Shown: positions 1-10,654, numbered from the stretch's first letter. The stretch is DNA of 64,000 nucleotides from Lepidostoma basale (GCA_022606425.2 JAHDVF020000501.1:248001-312000), one strand, 5' to 3'. Translations and numbers: made by a program. The notes: a model not told the origin generated them from the sequence alone.

Positions 1-45
1 AATATGGAGTTTTACATCATTGTTCAAGAAATAATAAATATTTTC
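1..45 (-). repeat. End of P3 fold-back repeat (cut by window edge)
   Basis: These bases are the reverse complement of the outer end of the fold-back repeat seen complete at 4925-5215 (shared stretch cttgaacaataatgtaaaac). Only the outer arm is inside the window. Confidence 0.6.
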
Positions 46-59
46 TACAGAGTTATTTT

Positions 60-260
60 AACTTATTAAAAGCTAAGGCGTTAACATCGTGGAATTCCAT
101 AGTAATACACTTAGGGAATTGAAAATATTTTTGTTTATAATGCACAAAATAATAATAAAACACGACTTGTTTCCGAAGATACCTCCACCTTCAGGTGTAA
201 ATATATAATAAAAACTAAATAAAGAAAGACTAATATAAAAAACGCATTTAAAATTCGATA
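60..260 (-). repeat. P8 hammerhead-bearing repeat, partial
   Basis: Same family as 46560-47060 and 12575-12880. Shared marks are the block around ggaattcca with aaggcgttaac, the line gaattgaaaat, and the ribozyme-like segment at 159-198. The bases around it are A-rich. One arm only is recognisable. Confidence 0.6.
159..198 (-). ncRNA. Hammerhead ribozyme candidate (P8 type)
   Basis: Read on the minus strand: helix I strand ACAC (198-195), CTGAAGG (194-188; the last A of CUGANGA is G), one T, a hairpin GGAGG-TAT-CTTCG, GAAAC (173-169), AA, GTC (166-164), then GTG/T that pairs with ACAC. The sister copy at 46918-46955 has the better hairpin GGGG-TAT-CCTCC. Core decay suggests it is inactive or weak. 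Confidence 0.55.
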
Positions 261-339
261 CAATAAAGAGGAACTATACATTTGAATTAAAAAAATAACC
301 TGGGCTAATTGTTATAAGTACTAATAATATTTTTTAACA

Positions 340-650
340 GTCTTCTTCTTCTTCCTCTTCCTCAGCCTATTCCCGTCCACTCCTGGACAAGGGCCTCCTC
401 CATTCGCTGCCATGTCACTCTGTCCTGGGCAGACTGCATCGACAATGTAACAGTTTCAAGACCATAAGTACCAACTGGCAGAACGCAGGCTTCATAGACT
501 TTTCTTTTCAGGTTGATCGGTATTTTCCGGTTTTTAAGGATGTAACTCATGTTACCGAAAGCTGCCCAGCTTAGTCCAATTTTTCTTTTTAGCTCTGCGG
601 TTTGGTTATCTCGGCCCAATCGAATATTTTTTTCATAACAGTAAGAACTA
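340..650 (-). mobile_element. LINE-B 3' end with in-frame internal deletion
   Basis: Minus-strand peptide reads ELKRKIGLSWAAFGN, NLKRKVYEACVLPVGTYGLETVTL, then jumps directly to MQSAQDRVTWQRMEEALVQEWTGIG and a stop, followed by a (GAA)n tail (TTC run at 341-361). Compared with the fuller copy at 2290-2825, about 300 bp between these blocks is missing, yet the frame stays open. This is the C-terminal tail of a non-LTR retrotransposon polyprotein, not a host gene. Confidence 0.8.
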
Positions 651-664
651 ATAAACAATATCAA

Positions 665-1440
665 TCAATAATAATACATAGTAATAAAATGAATACAAAA
701 AAATAAGTTATTTTATAAATAACATTGATGAAAACGTCAAGTTGCTACAAGTGTTATTATCTTTAGGTATAGAAATGACGCGAAACTCACATAAAATTGA
801 CGTTTTTGCAATATAAATAACATAACTATGTCTTTTTTTATTAATCAAAGCACTTTTGAAAAGTGTCAAAAACAGTGCTAACTCATAAATAAATCGTCAT
901 TAAAAATTTACGTGTTAACGCCTCAAATTTATGAAAAATTAACTATCTATTTAAAAAAATAAACTTAGATCATAGAGTTGTCGTGATTATTTGTGTATTG
1001 TATTGTCAGAAACTTGATTTTACATTATCCTTACGAAGTTGTTTTATACTTAGGTATCCAATATATTGTTAATGCATTGGCATAATAACTCTTTATCTCG
1101 TTGTTCTTTTGCCTAATAAATTATTACGTTTGCACTGGCCCTGTCCAGAATAAAAGTTTCACAAACAAGTAAACAATTGCATTATTCGATAAGAATACGC
1201 TGTTTAGTCCAGCGTATTGTGAGGAAGAAGGCAGCGATGGAAACATGTTCCTTTTCTCATTGTGTCGGAACAATCGCGTCGAGGAGTCCCGCAGATTTAT
1301 GGTGTAAGTGGGATTACCGACGACAAAAGCCGATAAGCTCAGAGGGTCCAGCATAAAGTGATTTCACATACGTTACACTTTGTAAAAAGGATATGTAAGA
1401 TGGAAACATTCTTCACACGATCTAATTAAATACTTTGTTA
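665..1440. other. AT-rich stretch, no recognised feature
   Basis: No recognisable coding or repeat signature. A slightly GC-richer patch lies near 1195-1360. A 76-codon minus frame there has no recognisable domain. Confidence 0.5.
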
Positions 1441-1444
1441 TTAT

Positions 1445-1690
1445 TATTTTTGTTCTTCCTGTAGACCTATGTGGTCTGTTCCCGGAGGGTTGCTTCTCCT
1501 GTGAGATGGATTCCCAGCTGTCCTTTCATCTTTTAGGAGTTCTTCCACGACGACGAGTCCCACTTTTTTCTAATGGTTCTGTCCGTCTTTCCCACCTGTA
1601 TTTAGATGGCGCTCGATAATCTGGAACTTTCGGTAATCCGACATCATCGGAGTTCCGATCGTGCCGGATTAGCCGGAGTGTATTTTAATA
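1445..1690 (-). mobile_element. LINE-M 3' fragment
   Basis: Minus strand ends in ggaacagaccacataggtc followed by tctacaggaagaac. The same end recurs at 3905-3980 next to a (GAA)n tail. Sequence between 1560 and 1680 is degenerate coding-like sequence with several stops. A retrotransposon 3' end is the best reading. Confidence 0.5.
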
Positions 1691-1869
1691 AAATGCATAA
1701 AGATGCGGGTTCTTATTCAAGACATGCGGGTCTGATCTTAGGCATTATTCAAATTAATTTGTAGCTTGCCTTGAGGAGTACAGAAAAAATCAATAGTTAT
1801 AAACAAAAACCTTACTACATACAATACATATACTGAATAAACAATATTTATTATAATAGCAACGTAAGG

Positions 1870-2262
1870 ATTTATTCAACATGCATCAGGCCCATAATCA
1901 CTTACGGAATTGAAGCAAGAGCAGACACTGTCAGAACCAAACATCTCCTAAGAGTAGCAGAAATGAAAACATTGCGACCTTTCGGAGATAGGGTAGCCAA
2001 CGAAGAGATTCGCAGATCCTGCAGAATTGATGACATAGTGAGATGGAGTAGGCAGAGAAGACAATTCTGGAGGGACCACATCGAGAGGATAGATTCAGCG
2101 AGGATTCCTAAGATTGTAATGCACGAGACTCCAGAGGACCGTCGACCACCATGACGACCACCAAATAGATGGAGAGAAGGCTGGTCGTCTTCATCACAGA
2201 AAGAATATTGATATCCTGCTTGAACAGATCGCAAGATCTACAATAAGAAGAAGAAGAAGAAC
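1870..2262 (+). mobile_element. LINE-K' 3' end (endonuclease/RT C-terminus)
   Basis: Plus strand encodes, across breaks, a peptide of the type YGIEARADTVRTKHLLRVAEM, RSCRIDDIVRWSRQRRQFWRDHIER, and RRPP, followed by a GAA-rich tail (2246-2262). The same peptide family occurs at 10655-11078 and 11128-11460 on the minus strand and, in a sister subfamily, at 14533-14975. It is the C-terminus of a non-LTR retrotransposon ORF2. Several substitutions and a TGA in the proline-rich tail mark it as dead. Confidence 0.8.
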
Positions 2263-2289
2263 TGTAGAGTAAAAACGAATTATCTTTTT

Positions 2290-2825
2290 CATCATCTTTT
2301 TCTTCTTCTTCTTCTTCTTCCTCATCCTATTCCCGTCTACTCCTGGACAAAGGCCTCCTCCATTCGCTTCCATGTCACTCTATCCTGTGCAGACTGCATC
2401 CAGGTTATTCCGATGTGTCTGTTCAGATCATCCTTTCACCGTAGTTGCGGTCGCCCTGCAATTCTCTTTGCCGTCCACGGTCTCCAAGTCAGCAGTCTTC
2501 TTGTCCATTTTTCATCTGAGCTTCTGGCTACGTGACCTGCCCATTGCCATTTTAGAGTCGCCACCCGGTGGATGTTGTCAGTGACCTTTGTTTTTTCTCT
2601 CACCGTATTGTTTATGACTTTGTCACTTAGGTTTATTCCTAACATGGCTCTTTCCATGGCTCTTTGGGTCACTCGTAGTTTCTCGGCACTTTATTTGGAC
2701 AATGTTACAGTTTCAAGACCATAAGTACCAACTGGCAGAACCCAGGCTTCATAGACTTTTCGTTTCAGGTTTCCGAAAGCTGCCTAGTTTAGTCCAATTC
2801 TTCTCTTGAGCTCTGTGGTTTGGAA
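2290..2825 (-). mobile_element. LINE-B 3' end, longer copy
   Basis: Minus strand codes for RAMERAMLGINLSDKV, TVREKTKVTDNIHRVATLKWQWAGHVARSSDEKWTRRLL in blocks and ends in VQEWTG-like sequence and a (GAA)n tail (TTC run 2296-2320). Frame breaks separate the blocks. It serves as reference for the shortened copies at 340, 6415, 9590, 41440 and 41856. Confidence 0.8.
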
Positions 2826-3415
2826 CCAAACTGCGCAAACGAATTACATTCAAAGTTAAGTATACAAATTATTATCATGAATCGTGGTCTGAAAAAGCAT
2901 ATTGCCGTGGCTACCATGAAGAGATGGAGAAGAAGACCCTAATCCACTCAGATGACGAATTTCCAAAGAGATGTGAATACTCCAGGACTTTATCGTGTCA
3001 TCAATGACATGTTTTAACTTTGTTAAGGCATTATCAAATATTATTGCACATTTAATGATGCCTTAATAAAGCGAACATGTCATTCATAAAATATAATATA
3101 CCTTCTAGTAAAACATATATTTTTTCATATATTTATTATATATTTATTCGAACAATTTTTTTTTTTCGTTACAATTCAAGGCATTAAATAGTATTATAAT
3201 GTCATTAATATCTATTTTGATTCAATAGCAAGCATCATTATAAAATTAGATTAGTCTTATCAGTTACAGTACAAATACAGTTGATAACAATTCAAGGGAT
3301 TAAATAGTAATGTTATTAATATCTATTTTCAATCAATAGCAAGCATCGTCATATTGCTAAAGCATATTTAAAGATATGGGAAGGTGATTTTTTAAAACCG
3401 CTTCAATATTTATAT
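2826..3415. repeat. Decayed P3 fold-back and a local direct repeat
   Basis: 2995-3115 is a degenerate P3 fold-back: ggcattatcaaat and its near complement atgatgcctt flank a short centre, with gacatg and catgtc at the outsides. 3173-3255 and 3288-3352 are a direct repeat of each other (attaatatctattt, caatagcaagcatc). The 20-mer starting cattataaaattag at 3237 recurs at 3884. Confidence 0.55.
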
Positions 3416-3720
3416 TCACATTAGCGAAGGTTGGCAGGACTGTAAAAGCTCTCACGGTAAGGGGCAGCCCTGACGCCGCCCCACGAGGGGGGCCGTGGGG
3501 CCCGCGCCATAACTCAATAAAACATAATAAATAATAGTGCGACACCCGAAAACGGGCGCTATCGGGAGGAAATTGTTATAATGGTGTTTCTACAGCGCCA
3601 CGAGGGCGGGGGCGCGCTTGTATGGAAAACTGGAGGGAAAATTACAGGTTACCCGAGATCAGCGGGGGGGCCGCGGCACGTGACCCCAAATTTTGGCGGG
3701 ATTTTTTAAATTGGAACACA
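3416..3720. other. GC-rich single-copy island
   Basis: Contains G/C runs such as cacgaggggggccgtggg and ggggggccgcggcac inside otherwise AT-rich sequence, and no match to any repeat in this window. A short plus-strand frame from 3622 has no recognisable domain. May be constrained non-coding DNA. Confidence 0.4.
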
Positions 3721-3904
3721 GAACGACTGCATTTAAACAGCTGTGTTTGTAATTACTTTGAGATCAAAAGTATTGTTTATAATTTTATATTATATATGAT
3801 GGAAGTATGAAACGTACAATATCTTAATTTTTTTGTACATTGTGATTTATTTCAATTTGTCCGACAGAAACACTAGAAATTGGTCATTATAAAATTAGAT
3901 TAGT

Positions 3905-4265
3905 ATTCTTCTTCTTCTTCTTCTTCTTCTCCTTATAGACCTTTGGTCTGTTCCTGAAATCTCTCTTGGGAGGTGTTGATTCGACACTCTATCATACACA
4001 GAGTATTCACACATTCGTCTAAAAGATCTCATTTCTACTTTATTTATTCTACTTTCATCCTTCTTTTGCCAGTTCCATGCTTCGCTTCCATACATAAGAA
4101 GACTAATCATCACACCGTTTCTCCGAAGGGGTAGGCAGAAAGAATGAATCACTACACTTTTCTTGCCTGGCATACTTCTCTCGGTTCCTAAAGTTTCATG
4201 CATGCACGATACTACCTAAATATACAAACTCGTCCATTATTTCCAGATTTTTACAATCACGATAC
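3905..4265 (-). mobile_element. LINE-M/LINE-A mosaic
   Basis: From the left: a (GAA)n tail and LINE-M 3' end (3905-3980), LINE-A coding sequence for MYGSEAWNWQKKDESRINKVEMRSFRRMCEYSVYDRVSN (3984-4095), then the LINE-A 3' end block gaaggggtaggcagaaagaa (about 4120-4205), then another upstream LINE-A piece (4205-4265). The order is scrambled relative to intact LINE-A, so one insertion or template switch has occurred inside another. Confidence 0.7.
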
Positions 4266-4329
4266 GAATTATTCTAAATTAATATTATAGGTTTTACGTC
4301 TACTTGTATCAAAATAAAACGTTTACGTA

Positions 4330-4545
4330 TTTTCTGCACAGGATCAAGGAATTGATTCCCGGCGATGTCAATGTGATTGTCACTTTGTCTTTGATCTGGT
4401 ATAGAATTCACGTGGCAAGAAAATGGCGATTGTTTTGCTACCTATTATATCACATGTCATGAGAATCAACATTGTACATCCTTTACGATTTGGCTCGCGC
4501 TGTAATGATGTAAAGAGCGATTCAACAAAATAATAATTATGATAA
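4330..4545 (+). mobile_element. SINE-1, tail type I, 5' truncated
   Basis: Keeps the B-box region (gattcccggcgatg), the body (attgtcactttgtctttg, gaattcacgtggcaa) and tail type I (gatttggctcgcgctgtaatga, gagcgattcaacaaaataat). The A box is lost. Compare the fuller copy at 21058-21320. Confidence 0.8.
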
Positions 4546-4549
4546 TATA

Positions 4550-4925
4550 TACATGTGCAAGTAAATGCTTAAATACACGCACATATGTGTCTACACAGCG
4601 TATTATTCCCACCAAATAAAAATACCCATAAAACAAGTTAGTACAATTTTCTTAATTAAAAGATTGTCATGTTTTCCGAATTTACGACGGCGCAACATTA
4701 ATTAAACATTTACACGCGAAGCATCAACTTTATGTATAATACTTTCAAGCATAGACAATCTAATATGTATGAAGGAGTCCGTTTTATGTATACACACGTA
4801 ATCCTCTGACTTACGTACGCCCACCGATTTTTTCCATTGCTTGACTTAAAATTACCGACGAAAAATCAAAATGTTTTTGATGAAAATTGATAATTCCAGA
4901 GTAAGGTGACACATATCTTTCCCAT
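4550..4925. other. Unannotated AT-rich sequence
   Basis: I see no coding, RNA or repeat signature. Confidence 0.4.
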
Positions 4926-5215
4926 AAAATATAATAAGGCTTATTTATTATTTCTTGAACAATAATGTAAAACTCCATATAAAATTATTAATATGTATGA
5001 AAAACGATACTTTTCAAGGAGTTTTAGTATAGTATTTATGTATGACATGTTTCGCCCTTTTAAGGCATTATCAAATGTCTTAGAAGGGCGAAAGAAAGAA
5101 CATTTGACAATGCCTTAGAAGGGCGAAACATGTCATATATAAATACTATAATAAAACTCCTTTAAAACTAACGTTTTTCATATAATATGTTAATAATAAT
5201 AAGGCTTATTAAAAA
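4925..5215. repeat. P3 fold-back element
   Basis: Near-perfect inverted repeat: gtatgacatgtttcgccctt on the left mirrors agggcgaaacatgtcatat on the right, with outer arms ending in aataaggctta. Degenerate hammerhead cores lie on both strands: TTGATAA-T-GCC..GGGC-GAAAC-AT-GTC at 5044-5074 (minus) and TTGACAA-T-GCC..GGGC-GAAAC-AT-GTC at 5104-5134 (plus). The C and G of CUGANGA are changed, so activity is doubtful. Confidence 0.75.
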
Positions 5216-5237
5216 TGATTTGCTTTTTTTTAATTGA

Positions 5238-5310
5238 AAGAGGGTTCGATTCCGGGTGATTGCCTTTTTTCTGACGTAGAATTTGCTACCAATCACACAT
5301 TATAAGAATC
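5238..5310 (+). mobile_element. SINE-1 fragment
   Basis: Contains the B box gggttcgattccggg and shortened body sequence (tagaatttgctacc). Both ends are lost. Confidence 0.6.
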
Positions 5311-6060
5311 TATAATTTCAACCTGCTGTATACAAATGTGAAAAACAGTGGATAACTAGCATATTAGTGGCCTAATTGGCATTCCAAAAACAAGCGAAAA
5401 ATGGTACACTTTGCTACAAACCAATCCCTTGGATTGGAACTAACGAAGGAGAAATGACTATCTTCATGAATATTGCGTTTTCATTGCGAAATATTTTGAT
5501 GTAATCTGGTATGATGATCTATTTATATCTTATTTAAATTTAGAATAAAAACTAATTTTAGCATAAATTTTTTTTTAGAATAAATAATTCAAATGCTTTT
5601 TGTATATTTTATCATCGGAAATTTCGTTTATAAAATATACGCGCTAGGCGCGGTCATTCAACGAGATTTCGGCAGCATGCGCCTAGATAATGCATGAAAC
5701 ACAAACATTTTGGTTTTTTTTAAATACCGTTTAAGTTTCGTTCCAAGCGGAGCTATCAGGGTTTTGTTATACAATAAAATCGTTGAACTGAAGAGGGTTG
5801 CAGTAAGCCGAGTGCAGTGGAGGACAAGGTGCAATACTTTGGAGCAAAACAATTCTCAGGATTGAAACTTGGAAGTATATCATCGGATTTTTTTGTTACC
5901 CCAATGAAGCTATGCTAAAAACAAAATCGAGGTATATTATATAATAATTATGCCAACATTTGCCTTAAAACTATGGAAACTATGGAAAACTCCAGCTGGA
6001 ATATCTGAGGTACATTCTATGGGAGACCTTAAAGACTATATTGGTTTAAATAAAAAATAT
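5311..6060. other. No recognised feature
   Basis: AT-rich, with a modestly GC-richer patch at 5640-5850. Short frames here show no conserved motif. Confidence 0.4.
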
Positions 6061-6064
6061 TTTA

Positions 6065-6300
6065 TTAATATACATCGTGTCTTAGAAGAAGAAAAAAGAA
6101 GCACCATCACGCCGTCTCCCCGAAAGAGTAGGCAGAAAAAATGGACTGCCACACTTAATCCGATGCGGCACTCCATTATTCTCTTTACGAGAGACGCGGT
6201 GTGATGGGTCGCGAACCTCATCGCTACCAATAGGCATCTCCCGCGCATACTTCGATCGTTCAACATCCACAAAATAAATGTGTCACAACTATTATAAAGT
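6065..6300 (-). mobile_element. SINE-H, partial
   Basis: Left end is the LINE-A-like 3' block caccatcacgccgtctcccc, then gatgcggcactccatt and caataggcatctcccgcgca, as in 54957-55507. It lacks the (CTAA)n and is preceded by a GAA-rich run. Confidence 0.7.
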
Positions 6301-6414
6301 GCGGCAACAATCAAATTGACCAAAACAATTCACTTATACACGAAATATCTCCAAATTTACGGGAGGACCACATGAACCAAACCACAAAATCAGAACCAAA
6401 AGTATCTGTAAGAC

Positions 6415-6545
6415 ACGGATGTCGCCACCCGGTGGATGATGTCAGTGACCTTTGTTTTTTCTCTCACCGTATCGTTTTTGACTCTGTCTCTTAGGCTTAT
6501 TCCTAACATGGCTCTTTGGGTCACTCGTAGTTTCTCGGTTTAGTT
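6415..6545 (-). mobile_element. LINE-B fragment
   Basis: Contains cgccacccggtggatgatgt, tttttctctcaccgtatcgt and cctaacatggctctttgggt, matching the central coding part of LINE-B at 9690-9830 and 42110-42210. Confidence 0.8.
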
Positions 6546-7080
6546 TTTAGTTTAAGTTTATTCTAATATCTTTTTTTAAAAGCCGTCCGCCACTGAATAT
6601 CTGTAATAAGGAAATATCTGTAGCAGGCCATATTCTTCGTGTTGTTTGCTTTCTGCGTGCGTGTTATACAGATTAATTATCCGTAAGCCGTGGATCACCA
6701 TATTCAGCTGTATCCTCGCAAACGCTAATTAAACCACCCAAAATTTTATATTATTAAAGTTAATGCGGAATTCGTATTCATTGCCAGTGCGTTGTGTTTT
6801 GGACAAACTTGGCAAAAGCAGATGTGTTGGAATATAATTCGTCACAATTAGTGTTTCTCAAAGGAATGTAGATCGCTCCCAATTATTATAATTGCCCCGA
6901 AACATTAATAATTCCTTCCGAACCGTTTCAAACAAACTTCTCCGCACAGGGCCGGTATCACCGCAATCACTGGGAAACCTTCTCATAAGACATTCTATCA
7001 ATTTTTTCGATGGCACGAGAGAATTTAAACATCAAATTGTCTTAAACTTTAATACGAAGCCATTACTTGGTAGTTTGACA
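6546..7080. other. No recognised feature
   Basis: AT-rich sequence with a few short frames but no domain or repeat signature. Confidence 0.4.
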
Positions 7081-7120
7081 TTTTCATTTTCACTTAGTAT
7101 TAACCAATTTATTTTAGTAT

Positions 7121-7167
7121 ATAGCGCCAACCGGTTTCACTCTATAGCGAGCCTCCTCAGGGCTATA
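7121..7167 (-). ncRNA. Hammerhead ribozyme candidate (PQ type)
   Basis: Minus strand: upstream TATAGCC, CTGAGGA (7160-7154), one G, helix II GCTC-GCTATA-GAGT, GAAAC (7138-7134), CG, GTT (7131-7129), then GGCGCTATA. Helix I pairs CC with GG and TATAG with CTATA around a two-base bulge. Cleavage triplet would be GUU, an allowed NUH. All core residues match CUGANGA and GAAA. Confidence 0.65.
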
Positions 7168-7192
7168 CATAAACACACAAATTCAGTTTCGG

Positions 7193-7235
7193 TATAGCAC
7201 TGAGGAAGCTCGCTATAGAATGAAACCGGTTGGCA
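7193..7235 (+). ncRNA. Hammerhead-like core (PQ type), second arm
   Basis: CTGAGGA starts at 7200, then A, GCTC-GCTATA-GAAT, GAAAC (7222-7226), CG, GTT. Helix II and helix I carry mismatches relative to the other arm, so this copy is probably decayed. Confidence 0.5.
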
Positions 7236-7262
7236 CTACTTACTCAAATAAACTAAGTGAAT

Positions 7263-7620
7263 TTTATTATTTCTTGAACAATGGTGTAAAACTTCATATC
7301 AAATAATTAATAAGAAAGAAAACGTATATTTCCTAGTAGTTTAATTATAATTTCTGGGAGTGACATATTTCGCCTGTCTATGGCATTATCAAAAGAAAAC
7401 GTATATTTCCTAGTAGTTTAATTATAATTTCTGAGAGTGACATATTTCGCCTGTCTGTGGCATTATCAAATACATAATCAAACGTCAAAAGACATTGAAT
7501 AATGTCTTAGACAAAATGACATTTGATAATGCTTTTGACAGGCCAAACACGTCGTTCCCATAAATTATTATATAATAAAACTTCTAGAAAACAGACGTTT
7601 TCATTCGTTTTAATATTCAA
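7263..7620. repeat. P3 fold-back with internal duplication
   Basis: Left arm segment gaaaacgtatatttcctagt with tgacatatttcgcctgtct occurs twice (7317-7390 and 7397-7470), then the opposite arm follows (catttgataatgctttt, caggccaaacacgtc). Cores carry GAAAT or CAAAC instead of GAAAC. Confidence 0.7.
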
Positions 7621-7714
7621 ATAGGCATTCACGAATCAAAAATATTATATAGTTTCATATGCATTGTAGTTTTTTTGTTTGTGTGATAAAAAAAATCGTT
7701 TTGATGATTTTTTA

Positions 7715-7985
7715 GGAATTAAAACACTGTTTTTTTTCACTTTTGAGTTTATTTTTCACGATTGTTTCGTAAATATGGTACAGCTCGTCATTATGCCGCA
7801 CTCTCCAGCCTTCACCGTCATTCACAGGTCCCAGAATTCTGCGCACCACCCTCCTCTCAAAAGTATCCAGTCGCTCTGTGGATTTCGCTGTCATTGTCCA
7901 CGCCTCACACCCATAGGTCACTACTGTTCGGATGATTGTTTTAAGTAATATTTGTAAATGAGAAAATTTTAATTTCATGTGAACC
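7715..7985 (-). mobile_element. LINE-C coding fragment fused to a P1 repeat tail
   Basis: Minus strand encodes VTYGCEAWTMTAKSTERLD, TFERRVVRRILGPVNDGEGW and RHNDELYHIY, a non-LTR retrotransposon C-terminal region. It runs without a break into aaataaactcaaaagtg and aacagtgttttaattcc, the A-rich tail of the P1 fold-back family. The switch lies at a GAAAC present in both sequences. Confidence 0.7.
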
Positions 7986-8435
7986 GGCCCTGTGCTCATA
8001 TTTCATGAACTTATCGCATCCAACTTCGGGCGATTGTTTTAATTGCTGATACCTAATTTGGTGATTTAATTATTTAAAAATGTATTTGAAAAGGCGTTAT
8101 TCATTAGAATTTTGATTAAAGCCCGGTTTGCTATTTTAATAAACAACAACGCCGATTTTCCCAGTGAAATAATTATTGCATTAAACGTGATTTACTAGGG
8201 GGCGTCCACTTCCCAAGTCTGTGTCCAATAGGTGTGTTATGTTACTTGAGGCCTAAATCACAACTAACTGTGTTCTACATTATCTAATTATATAAGCTTT
8301 AAAGTTTAATGTAATTCTAAATAAATATTGTTCTTTGATGGTAATATTAGTAGGTATATTAACTCACATTGTTTTTTAAACAAAACATTGTATTTTTCTT
8401 TAATTGTACAATAAACCATTTTACGTATTTATTGT
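7986..8435. other. No recognised feature
   Basis: AT-rich; no coding, repeat or RNA signature seen. Confidence 0.4.
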
Positions 8436-8890
8436 ATATGAATAATGATGTAAAACTCCATAATAAATGAAAATGTCTCTTTTCAAGAAGTTTTATTAAA
8501 TTTTAATTATGGGAATGGCACGTTAACCTTTGTTATGGCATTATCAAATATAATTTATAATAGTAAACACGATTGTTTAGTAGTTTTACTTGGATTTAAT
8601 TTATATGAATTGTGACAAATTTGTTTCGTCTTGCGAGGGCATTCTCAAACCGAACCTAATCGCCAAACAGTGTGTCTTTATATTGAATTTAGAAATCTTA
8701 AGGTTGGGGAAGAAAGGCTAGACTTATAAAAAATACTTTCTACCCAACCCTTAAGATTTCTCCTCTCTCACTGTTTGGCGATTAGGTTCAGTTTGAGATT
8801 GCCCTCGCAAGTAAATCCATTAAACAATCGTGTTTACTATTATAAATTAATAATGGAATTTTACAAAACTAATACCTCAACCATCAATTC
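8436..8890. repeat. Compound fold-back repeat (P3 arm plus second palindrome)
   Basis: 8436-8560 is a P3 arm. 8561-8860 is another inverted repeat: ttataatagtaaacacgatt pairs with aatcgtgtttactattataa, and cctaatcgccaaacagtg pairs with cactgtttggcgattagg. The centre holds taagatttc/gaaatctta arms. The element nests inside the P3 target. Confidence 0.7.
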
Positions 8891-9144
8891 TCAAACGCCT
8901 TAAAACTTTTTCATTCAGATTAATTTACGTTTTATACAGCACACGCGTGTAAGGTATTATAATTTTTTTTTAATCAAACAATATTTTCTTATATGATTTT
9001 AATCAAAAGGCAAAATTACAGTTTTATTGTATTATTGAGAACTAAATACTCAATATATAATTACAAGTCGGCGATCGACTCACAATTTAAAAATATATGT
9101 TACTGCAAACGTAAATGAAATTGAAACGTAGCTATAGTGTGATC

Positions 9145-9212
9145 TACCACATACCCAGAAACTGTTATAAAACGCAGCGGCACCCTTTCGCCAGATTCGC
9201 TCATGTTAATTC
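9145..9212 (+). mobile_element. SINE-2 fragment
   Basis: Shares ccacatacc, cgcagcggcaccctttcgcc-type sequence with the fuller element at 59645-59868. Confidence 0.45.
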
Positions 9213-9314
9213 CTAAACAAACCCGTAAATGGATAATGATTTTTTCTTTAATTTATGCTTCCGGCGTTTAGACTGTGAAATTCCCTTTTTATTTTGGAAA
9301 TAAAACGAACGAGG

Positions 9315-9560
9315 AATAAAACCTTTTGTTTTGTATACAACAGGCCGTTTGAACCCAGTTACCGTATACAATTTATTTAAGCTATTATATTGATTATTAC
9401 AACATGTGATAGGTAGTAAATCTATCGCCATTTTATTGCCACGTTCATCCTACACCAGACCAAAGACAGTGTAACAATCACACTGCCATCGCCGGGAATC
9501 GAATCCGGGATCTTCGGTATGGAAATCAGAGCTCTTAGCACTGTGCCACGAAGGTCGACA
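9315..9560 (-). mobile_element. SINE-1, tail type II
   Basis: Minus orientation: tRNA-like head with A box and B box gattcgattcccggcgat (one change in the conserved B box), body, then tail type II (tgtatacggtaactgggttc, cctgttgtatacaa). Transcribed by RNA polymerase III when active. Confidence 0.8.
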
Positions 9561-9589
9561 TATTTTATTGTGAAAGTGAATAAACCTTC

Positions 9590-9905
9590 CACCGTGGTTG
9601 CGGTCGCTCTGCACTTCTCTTTACCGTCCACGGTCTCCAAGTCAGCAGTCTTCTTTTCGCTTTTTATCTGAGCTTCTGGCTATGTGACCTGCCCATTGCC
9701 ATTTTAGAGTCGCCACCCGGTGGATGATGTCAGTGACCTTTGTTTTTTCTCTCACCGTATAGTTTCTGACTCTGTCTCTTAGGCTTATTCCTAACATGGC
9801 TCTTTAGGTCACTCGTAGTTTCTCGGCACTTTGTTTGGACAATGTAACAGTTTCAAGGCCATAAGTACTAACTGGCAGAACGCAGGCTACATAGACGTTC
9901 TGATA
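9590..9905 (-). mobile_element. LINE-B fragment
   Basis: Contains gccattttagagtcgccacc and gtaacagtttcaaggccata, matching the 2290-2825 copy. It abuts SINE-1 on the left. Confidence 0.8.
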
Positions 9906-10019
9906 TTACAAAATAAAAATTAAACATACATAAAAAAAAATCGTGTTACTTACTTAATAAAAAGTGATGTTAAAGTACGTATACGCAGGTTTAATTTGAA
10001 AAAAATAGTTTTTATTATG

Positions 10020-10330
10020 TATAATTGTGTTTGGGGAATTTATTTTTCAGCGGCCCCCAGATTGGCAGCCCTGAATTTAACACGAAACACCGTCTTTATA
10101 AATCATAATTATTATCGCGATTAAAACGTCCGTGCGGCCATATTTTATTCGGCGGGCTCCGTCGGCTTGATATATTGTGCTTTTGTTCCTCACTGCCTTG
10201 TTTTGTTTCTCGCTTTTCTTCTTGTGTAATATTTTGACCGGGCGAGTATCCCCGGTCCACCGTGCTGCACCGGCCGATGATAGTAATTAACCAAATGCAA
10301 TGGGACGCCAAAATGCCGGACGACGGTCAC
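10020..10330. other. GC-richer single-copy island
   Basis: Contains cggcccccagattggcagcc, gtccgtgcggccatatttta and cggcgggctccgtcggcttg. No match to repeats in this window and no convincing frame. Confidence 0.4.
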
Positions 10331-10654
10331 AACTCAATTCGATTTCGTGATTAACAACTTGTAGCTGATTGTGAAACGGTCTTAAATTACAATCTATACT
10401 GTAATTATTTCGCTTTTCCGATGGAATAATTGTTGACTGATATGAGGGAATAACATTCATACTAAACACGAAACACAAGAAATCGACTGATTATTTTAAA
10501 CATACAAATGCCAATCGCACTAACTACGCTCAAAGCGCAGCAATGTACCAGATTTGCGCCAGCTACAATAAGTATTTTAATAATATTGATATATTCCATC
10601 TGAACGAGCGTAATTTAAAAAATCAGAGCCACCTTTCGGCGTAGATGACATCAT

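Larger units (their letters stand above)
7080..7262. repeat. PQ fold-back element with two hammerhead-like cores
   Basis: Inverted repeat: aaccggtttcactctatagc on the left mirrors gctatagaatgaaaccggtt on the right, with outer arms rich in ttcacttagt/actaagtgaa. Each arm carries a CTGAGGA...GAAAC-CG-GTT core on its own strand. Confidence 0.7.

Noticed and set aside
3622..3810. 62-codon frame in the GC-rich island
   Set aside because: No domain, frame runs on into AT-rich sequence.
5044..5134. Active hammerheads in P3
   Set aside because: All P3 copies have TTGATAA or TTGACAA for CUGANGA and a two-base helix I, so I list them only as degenerate cores.
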